DNA from: Micromonospora vinacea
GTDB lineage: Bacteria > Actinomycetota > Actinomycetes > Mycobacteriales > Micromonosporaceae
DNA length: 64,000 nucleotides
Direction: 5' to 3'
Assembly: GCF_015751785.1 (NCBI RefSeq)
Contig: NZ_JADOTY010000001.1
Span: 6,510,001 to 6,574,000 of the forward strand
Within the stretch, counting starts at the first letter, position 1. Each line of letters opens with the position of its first letter. The notes under the pieces are model-generated. The model saw only the letters and a list, made by a program, of their open reading frames with translations. It was not told the origin of the DNA and did not search any database. Below, in pieces: positions 25,446 through 33,925 of this stretch. A program made the position numbers and the translations under genes.

Positions 25446-26201
25446 ATGCGCGGCGCCCAGGTGCGACCAGATGGCACGACGATCCGCTGGGTGGAACTCC
25501 CCGGGACCGAACCCACTCGGATCTACCTGCACGGGCTCGGCGCCTCCTCGCCGGCGTACTACGCGGCGGTGGCCACCAACCCCGTCCTCAGCGGACAGCG
25601 CAGCCTGCTGATGGACCTGCTCGGACACGGCATCAGCGACCGGCCGACCGACGCCTCGTACACACTCGAGGAGCACGCCGATCTCCTCGCTGTCGCCCTG
25701 TCGGCAGCCGGGGTCAGCGCCGCGCAGGTGATCGCACACAGCATGGGCGGCGCCGTCGCCGTCGTCCTGGCCTCCCGCCACCCGCACCTTGTCTCCGCAC
25801 TGGTCCTTGTCGACGCCACCCTCGACCCGCAGCCTCCGGGCGAAGGCATCGGCGCCCGCTACACAGAGGAGCAGTTCGTCCACGGCGGCGGCCGGTCCGA
25901 GACGCTCACCCGGGTCGGCACGGCCTGGGCGGCGACAATGCGGCTTACCGGCCCGGAGGCGCTCTACCGCACCGCGGCACACCTCGGCCGCGGCACCACC
26001 CCCACCGTGCGTGAGCTGCTGGTCGACCTGCCCGTGCCCCGCACATACCTCCATCCGGCCGACAACGAGCCGCGAGGTGCGCGCGCCCTGACCGATGCCG
26101 GCGTGCGGGTGGTCGCCGTACCAGAGGCTGGCCACAACATCATGCTGGACAACCCCGACGGCTTCGTCGCGGCCACAGAGGCGGCATTGCGGGCGCGGTG
26201 A
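25446..26201 (+). CDS. Alpha/beta hydrolase
   Basis: The 251-residue protein has an alpha/beta hydrolase fold: an oxyanion segment YLHGLGASSPAYY, nucleophile elbow HSMGGAVAVVLA (Ser about residue 102) and a C-terminal His in VPEAGHNIML, with acid candidates in the VDATLD region or beyond. No signal peptide is present, so it is probably cytoplasmic. AGGAGG at 25434-25439 supports ATG 25446 over the GTG one codon earlier. Divergence from padR points to inducible expression by a phenolic or xenobiotic ligand, which is only an inference. The substrate is unknown. Confidence 0.85.
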   Translation: MRGAQVRPDGTTIRWVELPGTEPTRIYLHGLGASSPAYYAAVATNPVLSGQRSLLMDLLGHGISDRPTDASYTLEEHADLLAVALSAAGVSAAQVIAHSMGGAVAVVLASRHPHLVSALVLVDATLDPQPPGEGIGARYTEEQFVHGGGRSETLTRVGTAWAATMRLTGPEALYRTAAHLGRGTTPTVRELLVDLPVPRTYLHPADNEPRGARALTDAGVRVVAVPEAGHNIMLDNPDGFVAATEAALRAR

Positions 26202-26562
26202 TCCCCAACCAAAGGAGCGGGTGACCGGGCCGGCTCCACGCTGATGCTCGTCGATGTTGCCAAAGCCGATCCAGACGTGTTGGAATGGCTCATATCGCCG
26301 CAGCGCGGGGGCAACCGCGCTGGGAACGGCCAGCACGGGAGCAACGCAGCGCCGGCAGCGCGCCGCCTTTGGCGGACGCTCGCCTGGCGGATCGCCGGGC
26401 CATCTCCACGACGACGGGCGCCCTGCCGGGCAATCATCCTCGCCCGCCGTAGGTAACCCCCGGCACGTGTCCCCAACGGCTGACGCACTCGACGCCTGAC
26501 CCGCCGGGGGCGTCCGATTCGGCCTGCCACCACCAGAACCGGCGACGAGGTGAGAAGCAATC
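26202..26562. other. Intergenic region, no gene seen
   Basis: This 361-bp stretch has open frames on both strands but none with recognisable domains, a ribosome-binding site and normal composition together. No strong hairpin was found by eye. Confidence 0.4.
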
Positions 26563-27141
26563 ATGATTTCCCGAGTGAACTTCGCGGGTTGGTACCGGAA
26601 CCGCTTCGTGTGGGTGGCGGTGATCCTGCTGGCGGTGTCGGCCGGCACTGTCGTACTGGTCAACCGGGCCGGCCCGGAGGCGGAGCCAGCGGATCTGCAG
26701 GCGCAGATCACCGCCCGGATGCGGAGCACGCTCGAACAGGCAGACCCGGGGCAGCACAACCACGCCGGACACAACGTCCAGCAGGCGGCCGCCACGGAGA
26801 AGCCGGCAGTGATCTGCGGGGTCCGCGTCTACGGCTACGAGCCGTCGGAGGTCACCGCGCTCGCCGACGTGCAGACGGTCTACGGCTTCCACCTCTGCGG
26901 GGTCGCCGAGCAGAAGCGCCCCTGGGACGTGGCGGTCAAGCTGGCCGGTCCCGTGATCATGGACATGTCCACCGAGCCGCCGGGCATCCAGGTGGTCGAG
27001 GCGACCGCCGAGGTCATGTTCACCGACCGGGTGCGGCAGATGCTCCCGCCCAAGTACGCGGACCTGGCGCTCAAGGAGGCGCTGACCGAGTCGGAGATGG
27101 CCGACCAGCGTCGCCGGTACGACGCCGCAGCCGGCCTCTGA
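26563..27141 (+). CDS. Membrane-anchored protein of unknown function
   Basis: The start ATG at 26563 has GAGGTGA 9-12 bases upstream. The 192-residue protein has a short basic N-terminus, one membrane helix (VWVAVILLAVSAGTVVLV, residues ~16-33) and an extracytoplasmic domain. A His-rich stretch HNHAGHN lies near residue 66, and two cysteines (VICGVRV and FHLCGVA) could pair. No family is recognised. It precedes the LPMO gene by 190 bp on the same strand, but the LPMO has its own operator-like box, so joint expression is uncertain. Confidence 0.7.
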   Translation: MISRVNFAGWYRNRFVWVAVILLAVSAGTVVLVNRAGPEAEPADLQAQITARMRSTLEQADPGQHNHAGHNVQQAAATEKPAVICGVRVYGYEPSEVTALADVQTVYGFHLCGVAEQKRPWDVAVKLAGPVIMDMSTEPPGIQVVEATAEVMFTDRVRQMLPPKYADLALKEALTESEMADQRRRYDAAAGL

Positions 27142-27282
27142 CCGTGCCGGGTAGCAGGGAGCGAGGTCGCACCGCGCCCTGATCCGAACCGGGCGGCTGC
27201 GGACAGCCCGGTCAGCTCGATCCACATCCGACCAAAGATAGATAACGATTGATATTTGAGTCGATAGATGCAACAGTTGGTT

Positions 27283-27296
27283 TGGGAGCGTTCCCA
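27283..27296 (+). promoter_or_regulatory. CebR-like operator upstream of LPMO
   Basis: TGGGAGCGTTCCCA differs at one base from the CebR box TGGGAGCGCTCCCA that controls cellulose-utilisation genes in streptomycetes and relatives. It lies 37 bp upstream of the LPMO start, where a repressor could block transcription. The match is seen; regulation by CebR and cello-oligosaccharides is inferred. Confidence 0.6.
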
Positions 27297-27332
27297 TTCT
27301 GATCTGTAGTCCCGAAGAGCGGAGGATGAACA

Positions 27333-28013
27333 GTGCGTTCACTCAAGTCCGATCGATCCGGCGGACGATCCCGGTCACCAGTCCGTCGGTCCCTGCGAGC
27401 GTTCGTCATGGTGTTCGCCATCGTGGCCGGCATGCTGCCCTTCACCGGGGCCGCCCAGGCCCACGGCACGATCATCAACCCGATGAGTCGCGCCTACCAG
27501 TGCTGGAAGACCTGGGGCAACCAGCACATGAACCCCGCCATGCAGCAGCAGGACCCCATGTGTTGGCGGGCCTTCCAGGCCAACCCCGACACCATGTGGA
27601 ACTGGATGAGCCAGCTGCGGGACGGCCTCGGCGGCCAGTACCAGGCTCGCACCCCGGACGGGCAGCTGTGCAGCAACGCCCTGTCCCGGAACGACAGCGT
27701 GAACCAGCCCGGGGCGTGGAAGACGACCACCGTCAGCCGCAACCTCACGGTCCAGCTGTACGACCAGGCCAGCCACGGCGCTGACTACTTCCAGGTCTAC
27801 GTCACCAAGCAGGGGTTCAACCCGTCCACCCAGAAACTCGGGTGGGGCAACCTCGACCTGATCACGACGACCGGGCGCTACGCACCAGCGCAGAACATCT
27901 CGTTCAACGTCTCGCTTCCGTCACGCAGCGGGAACCACATCCTGTTCGTGCTCTGGAGGGCGTCGCACCTGGACCAGACCTACATGTGGTGCAGCGACAT
28001 CAACGTCACCTGA
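27333..28013 (+). CDS. AA10 lytic polysaccharide monooxygenase
   Basis: The 226-residue protein has a signal peptide ending AAQA, and processing exposes His44 (HGTIINP) as the N-terminal copper ligand. The second ligand is His148 in ASHGADYFQVYVTK, and the end HLDQTYMWCSDINV is typical of AA10. No carbohydrate-binding module follows. AA10 enzymes oxidatively cleave cellulose or chitin outside the cell. A cellulose role is favoured by the CebR-like box 37 bp upstream. GGAGG at 27321-27325 supports the GTG start at 27333. A strong terminator follows. Confidence 0.93.
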   Translation: MRSLKSDRSGGRSRSPVRRSLRAFVMVFAIVAGMLPFTGAAQAHGTIINPMSRAYQCWKTWGNQHMNPAMQQQDPMCWRAFQANPDTMWNWMSQLRDGLGGQYQARTPDGQLCSNALSRNDSVNQPGAWKTTTVSRNLTVQLYDQASHGADYFQVYVTKQGFNPSTQKLGWGNLDLITTTGRYAPAQNISFNVSLPSRSGNHILFVLWRASHLDQTYMWCSDINVT

Positions 28014-28037
28014 TCGGCAGGACCGACAACTAGGACG

Positions 28038-28077
28038 CTGATCCGGCTCAGGGCGTTGACGCCCTGAGCCGGATCAG
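28038..28077 (+). terminator. Strong hairpin terminator after LPMO
   Basis: A perfect 19-bp stem (CTGATCCGGCTCAGGGCGT with its complement) closes a 2-base loop 24 bp after the LPMO stop and is followed by TCTTCC. It is likely to terminate the LPMO message and perhaps transcription from the opposite side. Confidence 0.8.
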
Positions 28078-28183
28078 TCTTCCGTCCGCCCAACCAACTG
28101 CGGCACGGACTTTCGTACGCCCACCGGCGCCACCACAGGTCATCAATGTGTGGCGGCGATAGGTCCGCAGCTCGGGTGGAGGG

Positions 28184-28582
28184 TCACGCGTCGGCTTCGA
28201 GAGCGAAGGTGTTGCCGTCCGGGTCCTGGAACCAAGCGATACGCCCACCTCCGGCCCGCGCGGTAATCCCCTTCTCGTCGTGCTCGAACTGCTCGTAACG
28301 AACGAACTCGACGCCGGACGAGGTGAGTTCGTCGACCATCTGGTCGATGTCGTCGACGTACCACGTCGCCACCGTCGCAGAGGTCTGTCCGGCAGTGACC
28401 GACTGGTACACGTTCAGCGCCGGCCCGCCACCGGAACCGTAGACGCGGCTGCCGTCGGCGATGGTGGCGCTTGGGCCGGACCGCAACGCCCGCAGGCCCA
28501 GCGCGCCTTCGTAGAAGGCCACGGCCGTCTGAATGTCGGACACGGCGACCGAGGCTCTGAGGTGGTACGTACTCAAGGGCAT
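28184..28582 (-). CDS. VOC superfamily (glyoxalase-like) protein
   Basis: The 132-residue protein shows the betaalphabetabetabeta VOC pattern: RASVAVSDIQTAVAFYEGALGL in the first half and IAWFQDPDGNTFALEADA at the end. The closing Glu and a possible His are the usual metal positions, but the set is not complete by eye. Members include glyoxalases, dioxygenases and resistance proteins, so the function is open. ATG 28582 (MPLSTYH) is chosen; GTG 28606 is possible. Neither has a strong ribosome-binding site. Confidence 0.75.
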   Translation of the reverse strand: MPLSTYHLRASVAVSDIQTAVAFYEGALGLRALRSGPSATIADGSRVYGSGGGPALNVYQSVTAGQTSATVATWYVDDIDQMVDELTSSGVEFVRYEQFEHDEKGITARAGGGRIAWFQDPDGNTFALEADA

Positions 28583-28704
28583 GAACCACTCTGGCAGGTG
28601 CTTCACGAATCGTGGCGCCGAATCGACGGACGCCCCACCCGGCCCCGGGCGTGGGTCGGGGCAGGTCGACCCAACCCACTGTCGGTGTGCCCGGAGGGTG
28701 GGGC

Positions 28705-29628
28705 CTATCCCTGCGGAGGATGGTCGTCCGCCGTGGCGGCGCGCAGCTCCTTGAGCACGTACGTGGCGGCCCTCTCGACGACGCGGATGCCCTCTTTCTG
28801 GCTCACGTGATGGTCGGAGAGCACGGCGATCAGCCAGTCATGACGGGCCTCGACGATCCGTCCGATGCTGTTGACCAGCCAGCGGCCGCCGTCGACATCG
28901 GCGGTGTCCCAGCCGTTCTTGACGTAGTAGGAACGACTGCCCGACTCCCGGGCGGCGCTGACCCCCCATCGTTGCTCGGGGGTCACCTTCTTCATCAGGC
29001 CCATGATGAACGTACGGTCCTGCGGGGTCAGCGGTCCCGTCGGCGACGTCAGCGCGGTCAGCAGACGGAGCTGGTCGGCAGCCGTGGTCGTGGTGATTCC
29101 CCAGTGCACGTTGGGCCTGGTCTCCCGCAGACCGAGTTCACGGTTCGCGGCGGCAAGGCCGCGCGAGCCCTCGATCCGCTCCCACAGGGCTACCGCCGCG
29201 TCGTTGTCACTCGACACGATCATGGCCTCGGCCAACCGTCGGGTGTCAGCGCTCAGGGCCTTGCCCGGCGGGTTCTGGCGCAGCAGAAGGGCCGCGAGGA
29301 TGTTGACCTTGACGATGCTGGCGGTCTCGAACCGTCTGGCGCCGACCGTCACCGCGGCCGTTCCCTGTCGGTCCAGTGCCGCGACCGCCAGGTGGCCGTC
29401 GTACCGCTGCACGTAGGCCTTGATACGCGTTCTCGCCTGGTCGATCCGGTCGATCGCCGGCGTGGTGGGGATCGGACTGGTGGGGGAAGGACCGTGCGAT
29501 GGGCCGGCACGATCGCCGTCGCGGGCGCGCGTGGCACCGAAGGCGCCCGTCGCGACACCGGCCAGAGACAGGGTGACCGCGGAGACGACCCAGCGGCGCG
29601 GCAGCCGCCGACCTTCGCGCTCAGCCAA
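28705..29628 (-). CDS. Class A beta-lactamase-like serine hydrolase
   Basis: The 307-residue protein has an N-terminal signal or anchor helix and the penicillin-recognising fold motifs: SIVK (Ser104-Lys107), SDN (140-142) and KNG (237-239) in place of KTG. The spacing fits class A enzymes. Such actinobacterial proteins may be beta-lactamases or peptidases; the Asn in KNG and a low-complexity linker make true penicillinase activity uncertain. The start seems to be TTG at 29628, overlapping the lipoprotein gene end by 8 bp. It is the last gene of a sigma-factor operon, so it is probably part of that regulon. Confidence 0.8.
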   Translation of the reverse strand: MAEREGRRLPRRWVVSAVTLSLAGVATGAFGATRARDGDRAGPSHGPSPTSPIPTTPAIDRIDQARTRIKAYVQRYDGHLAVAALDRQGTAAVTVGARRFETASIVKVNILAALLLRQNPPGKALSADTRRLAEAMIVSSDNDAAVALWERIEGSRGLAAANRELGLRETRPNVHWGITTTTAADQLRLLTALTSPTGPLTPQDRTFIMGLMKKVTPEQRWGVSAARESGSRSYYVKNGWDTADVDGGRWLVNSIGRIVEARHDWLIAVLSDHHVSQKEGIRVVERAATYVLKELRAATADDHPPQG

Positions 29629-30304
29629 GGCGGGCCACCGCCCTCGCCGCGATCGAGTCCACCACGGCCTGGCTGCCCGGGTCGGGCAGGCGGACCGTCG
29701 AAACCGTCTCGCCTCGTTTCAGCATGACGAAGTACGTGACGGTGCTCGGGACGTCCGCATGCGCGATGCGACCTCGGATGAGCATGCCGGCGCCTTTCAG
29801 ATAATGGGGATCGACGACGTCGAACGAGACCTGCGATCCGAGAACCGAGTAGCTCGCGCACCGCACGAGGACCCGACGGACGTCGTCGACGTTCCGCTCG
29901 GCCCAACCAGGTTCGTACGTCTCCACGACGTGGTGGGCCGGCGACGAGCCGTCGGACAGCCGGTAGTAGCGCTCCACGGCACTGCGCCGATGCGACTTGG
30001 CCGGGTAGTCGCTGCTCCGATAGTCGGGACAACTGTCCTGCTCCCACGGCCAGGGCGGCAGGCCGGTGCGAGGAGCGCCGCCCTCATGCCAGTCCGCTCC
30101 CAGCTCGCCCGCACCCAGTAGCAGGCTCAGTTCACCGCGATCCGCGTTCGCGGTGTGTCGCTCATCGGGGCCGGCGCCGGACTCCCGATGGCACCCTGCG
30201 GCCATCACCAGCAACGCCGACAGGACCGCCGGCACGACAGCGACCGAGCCTCGGCCGCTGCCGCGAATCCGGCCTCGGCCTGTCCTGCCGCTCGATACGG
30301 ACAC
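29621..30304 (-). CDS. Lipoprotein of unknown function
   Basis: GTG at 30304 has GGGAGG 7 bases upstream. The 227-residue protein carries a long basic N-terminus and a lipobox ending LLVMAAGC (Cys38), so it should be lipid-anchored outside the membrane. The remaining domain contains CPDYRSSDYPAKSHRR and YEPGWAERNVDDVRRVLVRC and resembles extracytoplasmic sensor-like domains of actinobacterial lipoproteins, but no family is recognised with certainty. It lies between the sigma-factor and the beta-lactamase-like genes, 161 bp after the former. Confidence 0.75.
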   Translation of the reverse strand: MSVSSGRTGRGRIRGSGRGSVAVVPAVLSALLVMAAGCHRESGAGPDERHTANADRGELSLLLGAGELGADWHEGGAPRTGLPPWPWEQDSCPDYRSSDYPAKSHRRSAVERYYRLSDGSSPAHHVVETYEPGWAERNVDDVRRVLVRCASYSVLGSQVSFDVVDPHYLKGAGMLIRGRIAHADVPSTVTYFVMLKRGETVSTVRLPDPGSQAVVDSIAARAVARLG

Positions 30305-30465
30305 CGGAAACCTCCCCAGACGCAGATACTTGCCACCGCGGGTGGCGCTTCAGGCGACGATGCGTGGTGGCGCGTTCGCCGTCGCCGCAGCACGGGCCCC
30401 GCGGTTGTCGGCCTTCGACCCGACACCACCGGGATCGGTCGCACCTCGACCGCAGACGGGACCGG

Positions 30466-30966
30466 TCAATGGCGTTCCTCGGCGAACAACTCGGAACGGG
30501 TCTCACCCAGCAACTCGCGCAGGCGGTTGAGGGAGCGCATGCTCTGGCTCTTGACAACCGCGGTGGAGACACCCACAACCTCGGCGGTCGTCTCCACGCT
30601 CAGGTCGTCCCAGTAGCGCAGGACGATGATCGCCCGATCCCGCAACGGCAGAGTGGCGACCGCATCCAGCAACGTCATGCGCAGCTCGGCCGGATGTTCC
30701 TCGCCCCGCTCCGGCGGCGCCGACATCGCCAACTCGCTGCTGGAGCGGCGCCGCTGCTGGTCGATCATGCAGCGCAGCAGTATCTTGCGGGCGTACGCGT
30801 GGGGGTCGTCGGCCCGGCGGACCCGCCTCCAGTTGGCGTACACCTTGGCCAGCGTGGTCTGCGTGAGGTCCTGGGCGAGATGCCAGTCGCGGCACATCAG
30901 GAACGCGGCGTCGCGCAGCCGGCCAGCGGCCGCCTGCGCGAACTCCACGAAGTCTTCGTCAGCCAT
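30466..30966 (-). CDS. SigE-family RNA polymerase sigma factor (ECF)
   Basis: The 166-residue protein has sigma region 2 (FVEFAQAAAGRLRDAAFLMC, DLTQTTLAKVYANWRRV, DPHAYARKILLRCMID) and region 4 (AVATLPLRDRAIIVLRYWDDLSVETTAEVVGVSTAVVKSQSMRSL). This is the SigE-type group common in Micromonospora and Streptomyces. The start is ATG at 30966, overlapping the upstream membrane-protein gene by 8 bp. Unusually, the membrane gene comes first. No classical zinc anti-sigma is seen, so that membrane protein may do the job. It may activate the downstream lipoprotein and beta-lactamase-like genes. Confidence 0.9.
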   Translation of the reverse strand: MADEDFVEFAQAAAGRLRDAAFLMCRDWHLAQDLTQTTLAKVYANWRRVRRADDPHAYARKILLRCMIDQQRRRSSSELAMSAPPERGEEHPAELRMTLLDAVATLPLRDRAIIVLRYWDDLSVETTAEVVGVSTAVVKSQSMRSLNRLRELLGETRSELFAEERH

Positions 30967-31849
30967 TCGACCGGGCCAGCGTCGAAAACCTCTTGGCACC
31001 GTTGACGACGTACTCGGCCGGCAGTTCCGTCCCCCAGGTCGGGTTGCCGGCGATCTCGGTCGCCTCCTTCACGGAGAGGACGGGCGGTGTCGGCACCGCC
31101 CCCTTGGCGTCCCAGACCAGACACGTGGAGATCATCAGTTCGACCCGGAGGCCACCGGGGTGGTGCACGGTGACCATCTTGTTCTGCACGCAGTTGTCGG
31201 GCATCTCCGTCAGCTCCACCGTTCCCGGGACAGGGTCGCCGCCGCGGTCGTCCCGGTAGATGGCAAGCCGCACCATCCCCGGCCCATATCCCCGGTCCAG
31301 GTAGACCTGGACGTAGGGCATGCCGGGGCGCGCGCCGATGCTCTCCAGGCTCGCATAACCGCTGGTCTTCCCCTTGGGTAGAAGCCGGGTCAGCAACTCC
31401 AGAGCGCCCTGCGGTGTGGTGGTCAGCAGTTCACCGTCCGGCCCGGCCCCGATCCTCAGGGTGTCGATCACCGTGGTCGAGGAAACCGGCGGCCCTGGCC
31501 GAAAGGAGTCTCTGCGCTGTTCTTCGTCGGTGCCCCCCTCCAACCCGCCCGGGGCGCCGTCCGGGGACCCAGCCGGAGACGGCGTGGCGGTGTCGACGAC
31601 CCCGCCCGGCGAACCGACGTTCGGCCCACCGGCCTGACCGGCATCATCCGCACCGACGCCGAGCGGCCCGGCGGCCAGGCCGATGACGAGCAGCATCGCC
31701 AACGCCGATCCGCCGACGCCGAACTGCGCCAGGCGCCGCTGACGGCGCAGCCGGCGGCCCTGCACCACCGACTGCTGGACCAGGTCACCCAACGGTGGGG
31801 CGGGGTGCCGGGCCAGGTCGTCCCTGAAACGCCCACGCACGTCACCCAT
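30959..31849 (-). CDS. Membrane protein coupled to sigma factor, possible anti-sigma
   Basis: The 296-residue protein has a short cytoplasmic N-terminus (MGDVRGRFRDDLARHP), one membrane helix (FGVGGSALAMLLVIGLAAG, ~50-68), a Pro/Gly-rich linker and an extracytoplasmic domain with no recognised fold. GGAGGGG lies 9 bases before ATG 31849. It overlaps the start of the sigma gene by 8 bp, so the two are translated together. A one-helix protein with a small cytoplasmic part next to an ECF-type sigma suggests an anti-sigma or sensor role. The absence of a clear anti-sigma domain leaves this as inference. Confidence 0.75.
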   Translation of the reverse strand: MGDVRGRFRDDLARHPAPPLGDLVQQSVVQGRRLRRQRRLAQFGVGGSALAMLLVIGLAAGPLGVGADDAGQAGGPNVGSPGGVVDTATPSPAGSPDGAPGGLEGGTDEEQRRDSFRPGPPVSSTTVIDTLRIGAGPDGELLTTTPQGALELLTRLLPKGKTSGYASLESIGARPGMPYVQVYLDRGYGPGMVRLAIYRDDRGGDPVPGTVELTEMPDNCVQNKMVTVHHPGGLRVELMISTCLVWDAKGAVPTPPVLSVKEATEIAGNPTWGTELPAEYVVNGAKRFSTLARSNG

Positions 31850-32330
31850 GTCCCGTACCCCTCCTCGGCCGACCGCCCGCAGTGGCGATCCATCACTGAC
31901 CTGACGGGTTGGCCCGGCGATTTGGTTACCGAATTTTCGGGGCGAATTCTCAGCCACCTGTGTCGGCGGGACGCGGCGGTCCAGTACGTGTGCGGCCACT
32001 TCCGTAGCGTCACGTTCTCCTTGCCGCCGGTCCTGGCCCTGGCCGCGCGGGCGGCACAGTCGGTCAAGGCACAACCCGCAGAGCGTCCTAGGAGGTTAGG
32101 TCGTCGAATGTCCCGTCCCGGAGCCAGGCATCAGCCATCAGCCGTTGGCGATCGCGTCGTTCGGGCTCAGCCCGCCGCGTCCCGCTGACGGAGCGTTGCG
32201 CCAGGCGGACGTCGAAGGCTGCCGTGTGTGGCGTCCAAGCGGCCGGGAGATAACTCCGGCTCAGCGTTCGCAGTCGTCAGCCAGGAAATATCCTTGTCGC
32301 CACGACGCAGGCGGTGGCTAGCGTACGCGG
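31850..32330. other. Intergenic region between divergent genes, no gene seen
   Basis: This 481-bp region lies between the sigma operon and the rightward acetyltransferase gene, so it must carry both promoters. A TAGCGT hexamer a few bases before ATG 32331 could be a -10 of a leaderless acetyltransferase message. I see no convincing coding frame or RNA gene. Confidence 0.4.
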
Positions 32331-33242
32331 ATGAGCACTGTCCCGAAGGCCGGCCTGCGGCTGTGGTTCTGCACCGATCCGGGCGAGTTCCTCGCGGCTG
32401 CGGGTGACTACCTGGGTGCCGATCCGGTCGTCAGCACGGTCGTGACCACCATCGCGCACCGGCTGTTGTCGCAGCGGACCGAGGGAATCCCGCAGTCCGA
32501 CCACAGCTGGTGGCTGGTGGTCAGCGACGACTCCGGCACGGTCGTCGGTGCCGGGATGCGCACCGCGCCGTCTGCCCCGTACCCGCCGTTCCTGCTGCCC
32601 ATGCCCGATGAGGCAGCCGTTGCGCTGGCCCATGCCCTGCACAACCGCGGGGAGGAGGTTCTCGCGGTCAACGGGGCCCTGCCTGCCGTTGAGGTGTGCG
32701 CCGCCGAGCTGACCCGGCTCGGCGGGGGTCGAGTCCAGGTCACCCAGCACACACGGCTGCACGAGCTCGGCGAGCTGACGTGGCCGCCACCAGCGCCAGG
32801 CAACCTGGTGGTCGCGACCGAGGACGACGTGGCACTGGTCACGCAGTGGGTCGCCGCGTTCATGGGCGACGCCGACGAACAGGCGGGCCGTCCGCGCGGT
32901 GCCAGTGCGCACGAAGCGCCCGACCAGGCGGAGATGCTGCGCCGACTCCACGCCGGACGGCTGTGGTTGTGGGTCGACGAGACGGGGAATCCGGTACACC
33001 TCACCGGTGCCAACCCACCGTCGTTCGGGGTGGCCCGGGTGGGCCCGGTGTACACACCGCCGGCTCAGCGCGGGCGTGGTTGGGCCAGCAACGCGGTCGC
33101 CGAGGTTTCCCGACGAATCCAGGCCGAGGGCGCGCGGGTCTGCCTGTTCACCGACCAGGCCAACCCGACGTCGAACAAGATCTACGCCGCCCTCGGCTAC
33201 CGACCGGTCGTCGACATGGCCAACCTCGTCATCGTCCGCTGA
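32331..33242 (+). CDS. GNAT family N-acetyltransferase
   Basis: The 303-residue protein has a GNAT domain in its C-terminal half: VARVGPVYTPPAQRGRGWASNAV (acetyl-CoA loop RGRGWAS) and then VCLFTDQANPTSNKIYAALGYRPV. The N-terminal half (AGDYLGADPVVSTVV and on) is a degenerate partner domain, as in double-domain GNAT proteins. The substrate is unknown. ATG 32331 has no clear Shine-Dalgarno and may be leaderless. It is probably cytoplasmic. Confidence 0.88.
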   Translation: MSTVPKAGLRLWFCTDPGEFLAAAGDYLGADPVVSTVVTTIAHRLLSQRTEGIPQSDHSWWLVVSDDSGTVVGAGMRTAPSAPYPPFLLPMPDEAAVALAHALHNRGEEVLAVNGALPAVEVCAAELTRLGGGRVQVTQHTRLHELGELTWPPPAPGNLVVATEDDVALVTQWVAAFMGDADEQAGRPRGASAHEAPDQAEMLRRLHAGRLWLWVDETGNPVHLTGANPPSFGVARVGPVYTPPAQRGRGWASNAVAEVSRRIQAEGARVCLFTDQANPTSNKIYAALGYRPVVDMANLVIVR

Positions 33243-33424
33243 CACCGAACGGGGCACGGCAGATCCGGCCAATCGGTCGAGCCCTGCCCGTCGTACAGTG
33301 CTGATTCCCGGCCACAAACTCACGCGACGACGAGGCGGCGGTGTTGAGACAGGAGGTCGCCGACGCGGTCCACAGGATGCGGTGAGATCGGGAAACGACG
33401 CCCGCCATGGACAACCGGTACGCC

Positions 33425-33925
33425 TCACCGAGGCGGGTCGGACGATCCTTTCGAAGCGCTTTCCGCCGATCGGTGGCCGTAGGAAACGGTTGTCCCAACC
33501 AGCAACACCGCTCCTGCGAAGAAGTACGTGTTGATTCCGATGCCGGTCCAGAACTCTCCTGTGGAGATGTCCGCTACCCCCACGAAGCCGCCGCGACGGA
33601 CACCCGTGACCATCAGAATATTCTCGACCATCCCTGGGACACCCCGGATGACGAGCAGCACGCTGCCCGACAACAGTGGCGTCAGAAGTAACCACCGGGC
33701 AAGATGCCGGGCCCGCGGGCAGACTGTGGCGAGAACGACGACTGCTCCGATGGCCGACATCGAGATGAGCACGACGTTGAAGATCACATAGGCCCTCATG
33801 TCCCAGGGGCCATCACCGGTCGGATCGTCGCCTGGAAAGAACACCAGGATCACATGGGACACCACGAAGAAGATCAGCCAAGCGAAGGCGCCGTACGCCC
33901 AGCGAGGACCTCTGATAGCGGGCAT
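33425..33925 (-). CDS. DUF3995-like membrane protein
   Basis: The 166-residue protein has four hydrophobic segments: YGAFAWLIFFVVSHVILVFF, YVIFNVVLISMSAIGAVVVLA, WLLLTPLLSGSVLLVI and GINTYFFAGAVLLVG. The segment VIRGVPGMVENILMVTGV is like that of DUF3995 proteins, a family of unknown function. The loop after the first helix is acidic. ATG 33925 is taken as start; the ribosome-binding site is weak. It converges on the acetyltransferase gene with 182 bp between the stops. Confidence 0.6.
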   Translation of the reverse strand: MPAIRGPRWAYGAFAWLIFFVVSHVILVFFPGDDPTGDGPWDMRAYVIFNVVLISMSAIGAVVVLATVCPRARHLARWLLLTPLLSGSVLLVIRGVPGMVENILMVTGVRRGGFVGVADISTGEFWTGIGINTYFFAGAVLLVGTTVSYGHRSAESASKGSSDPPR

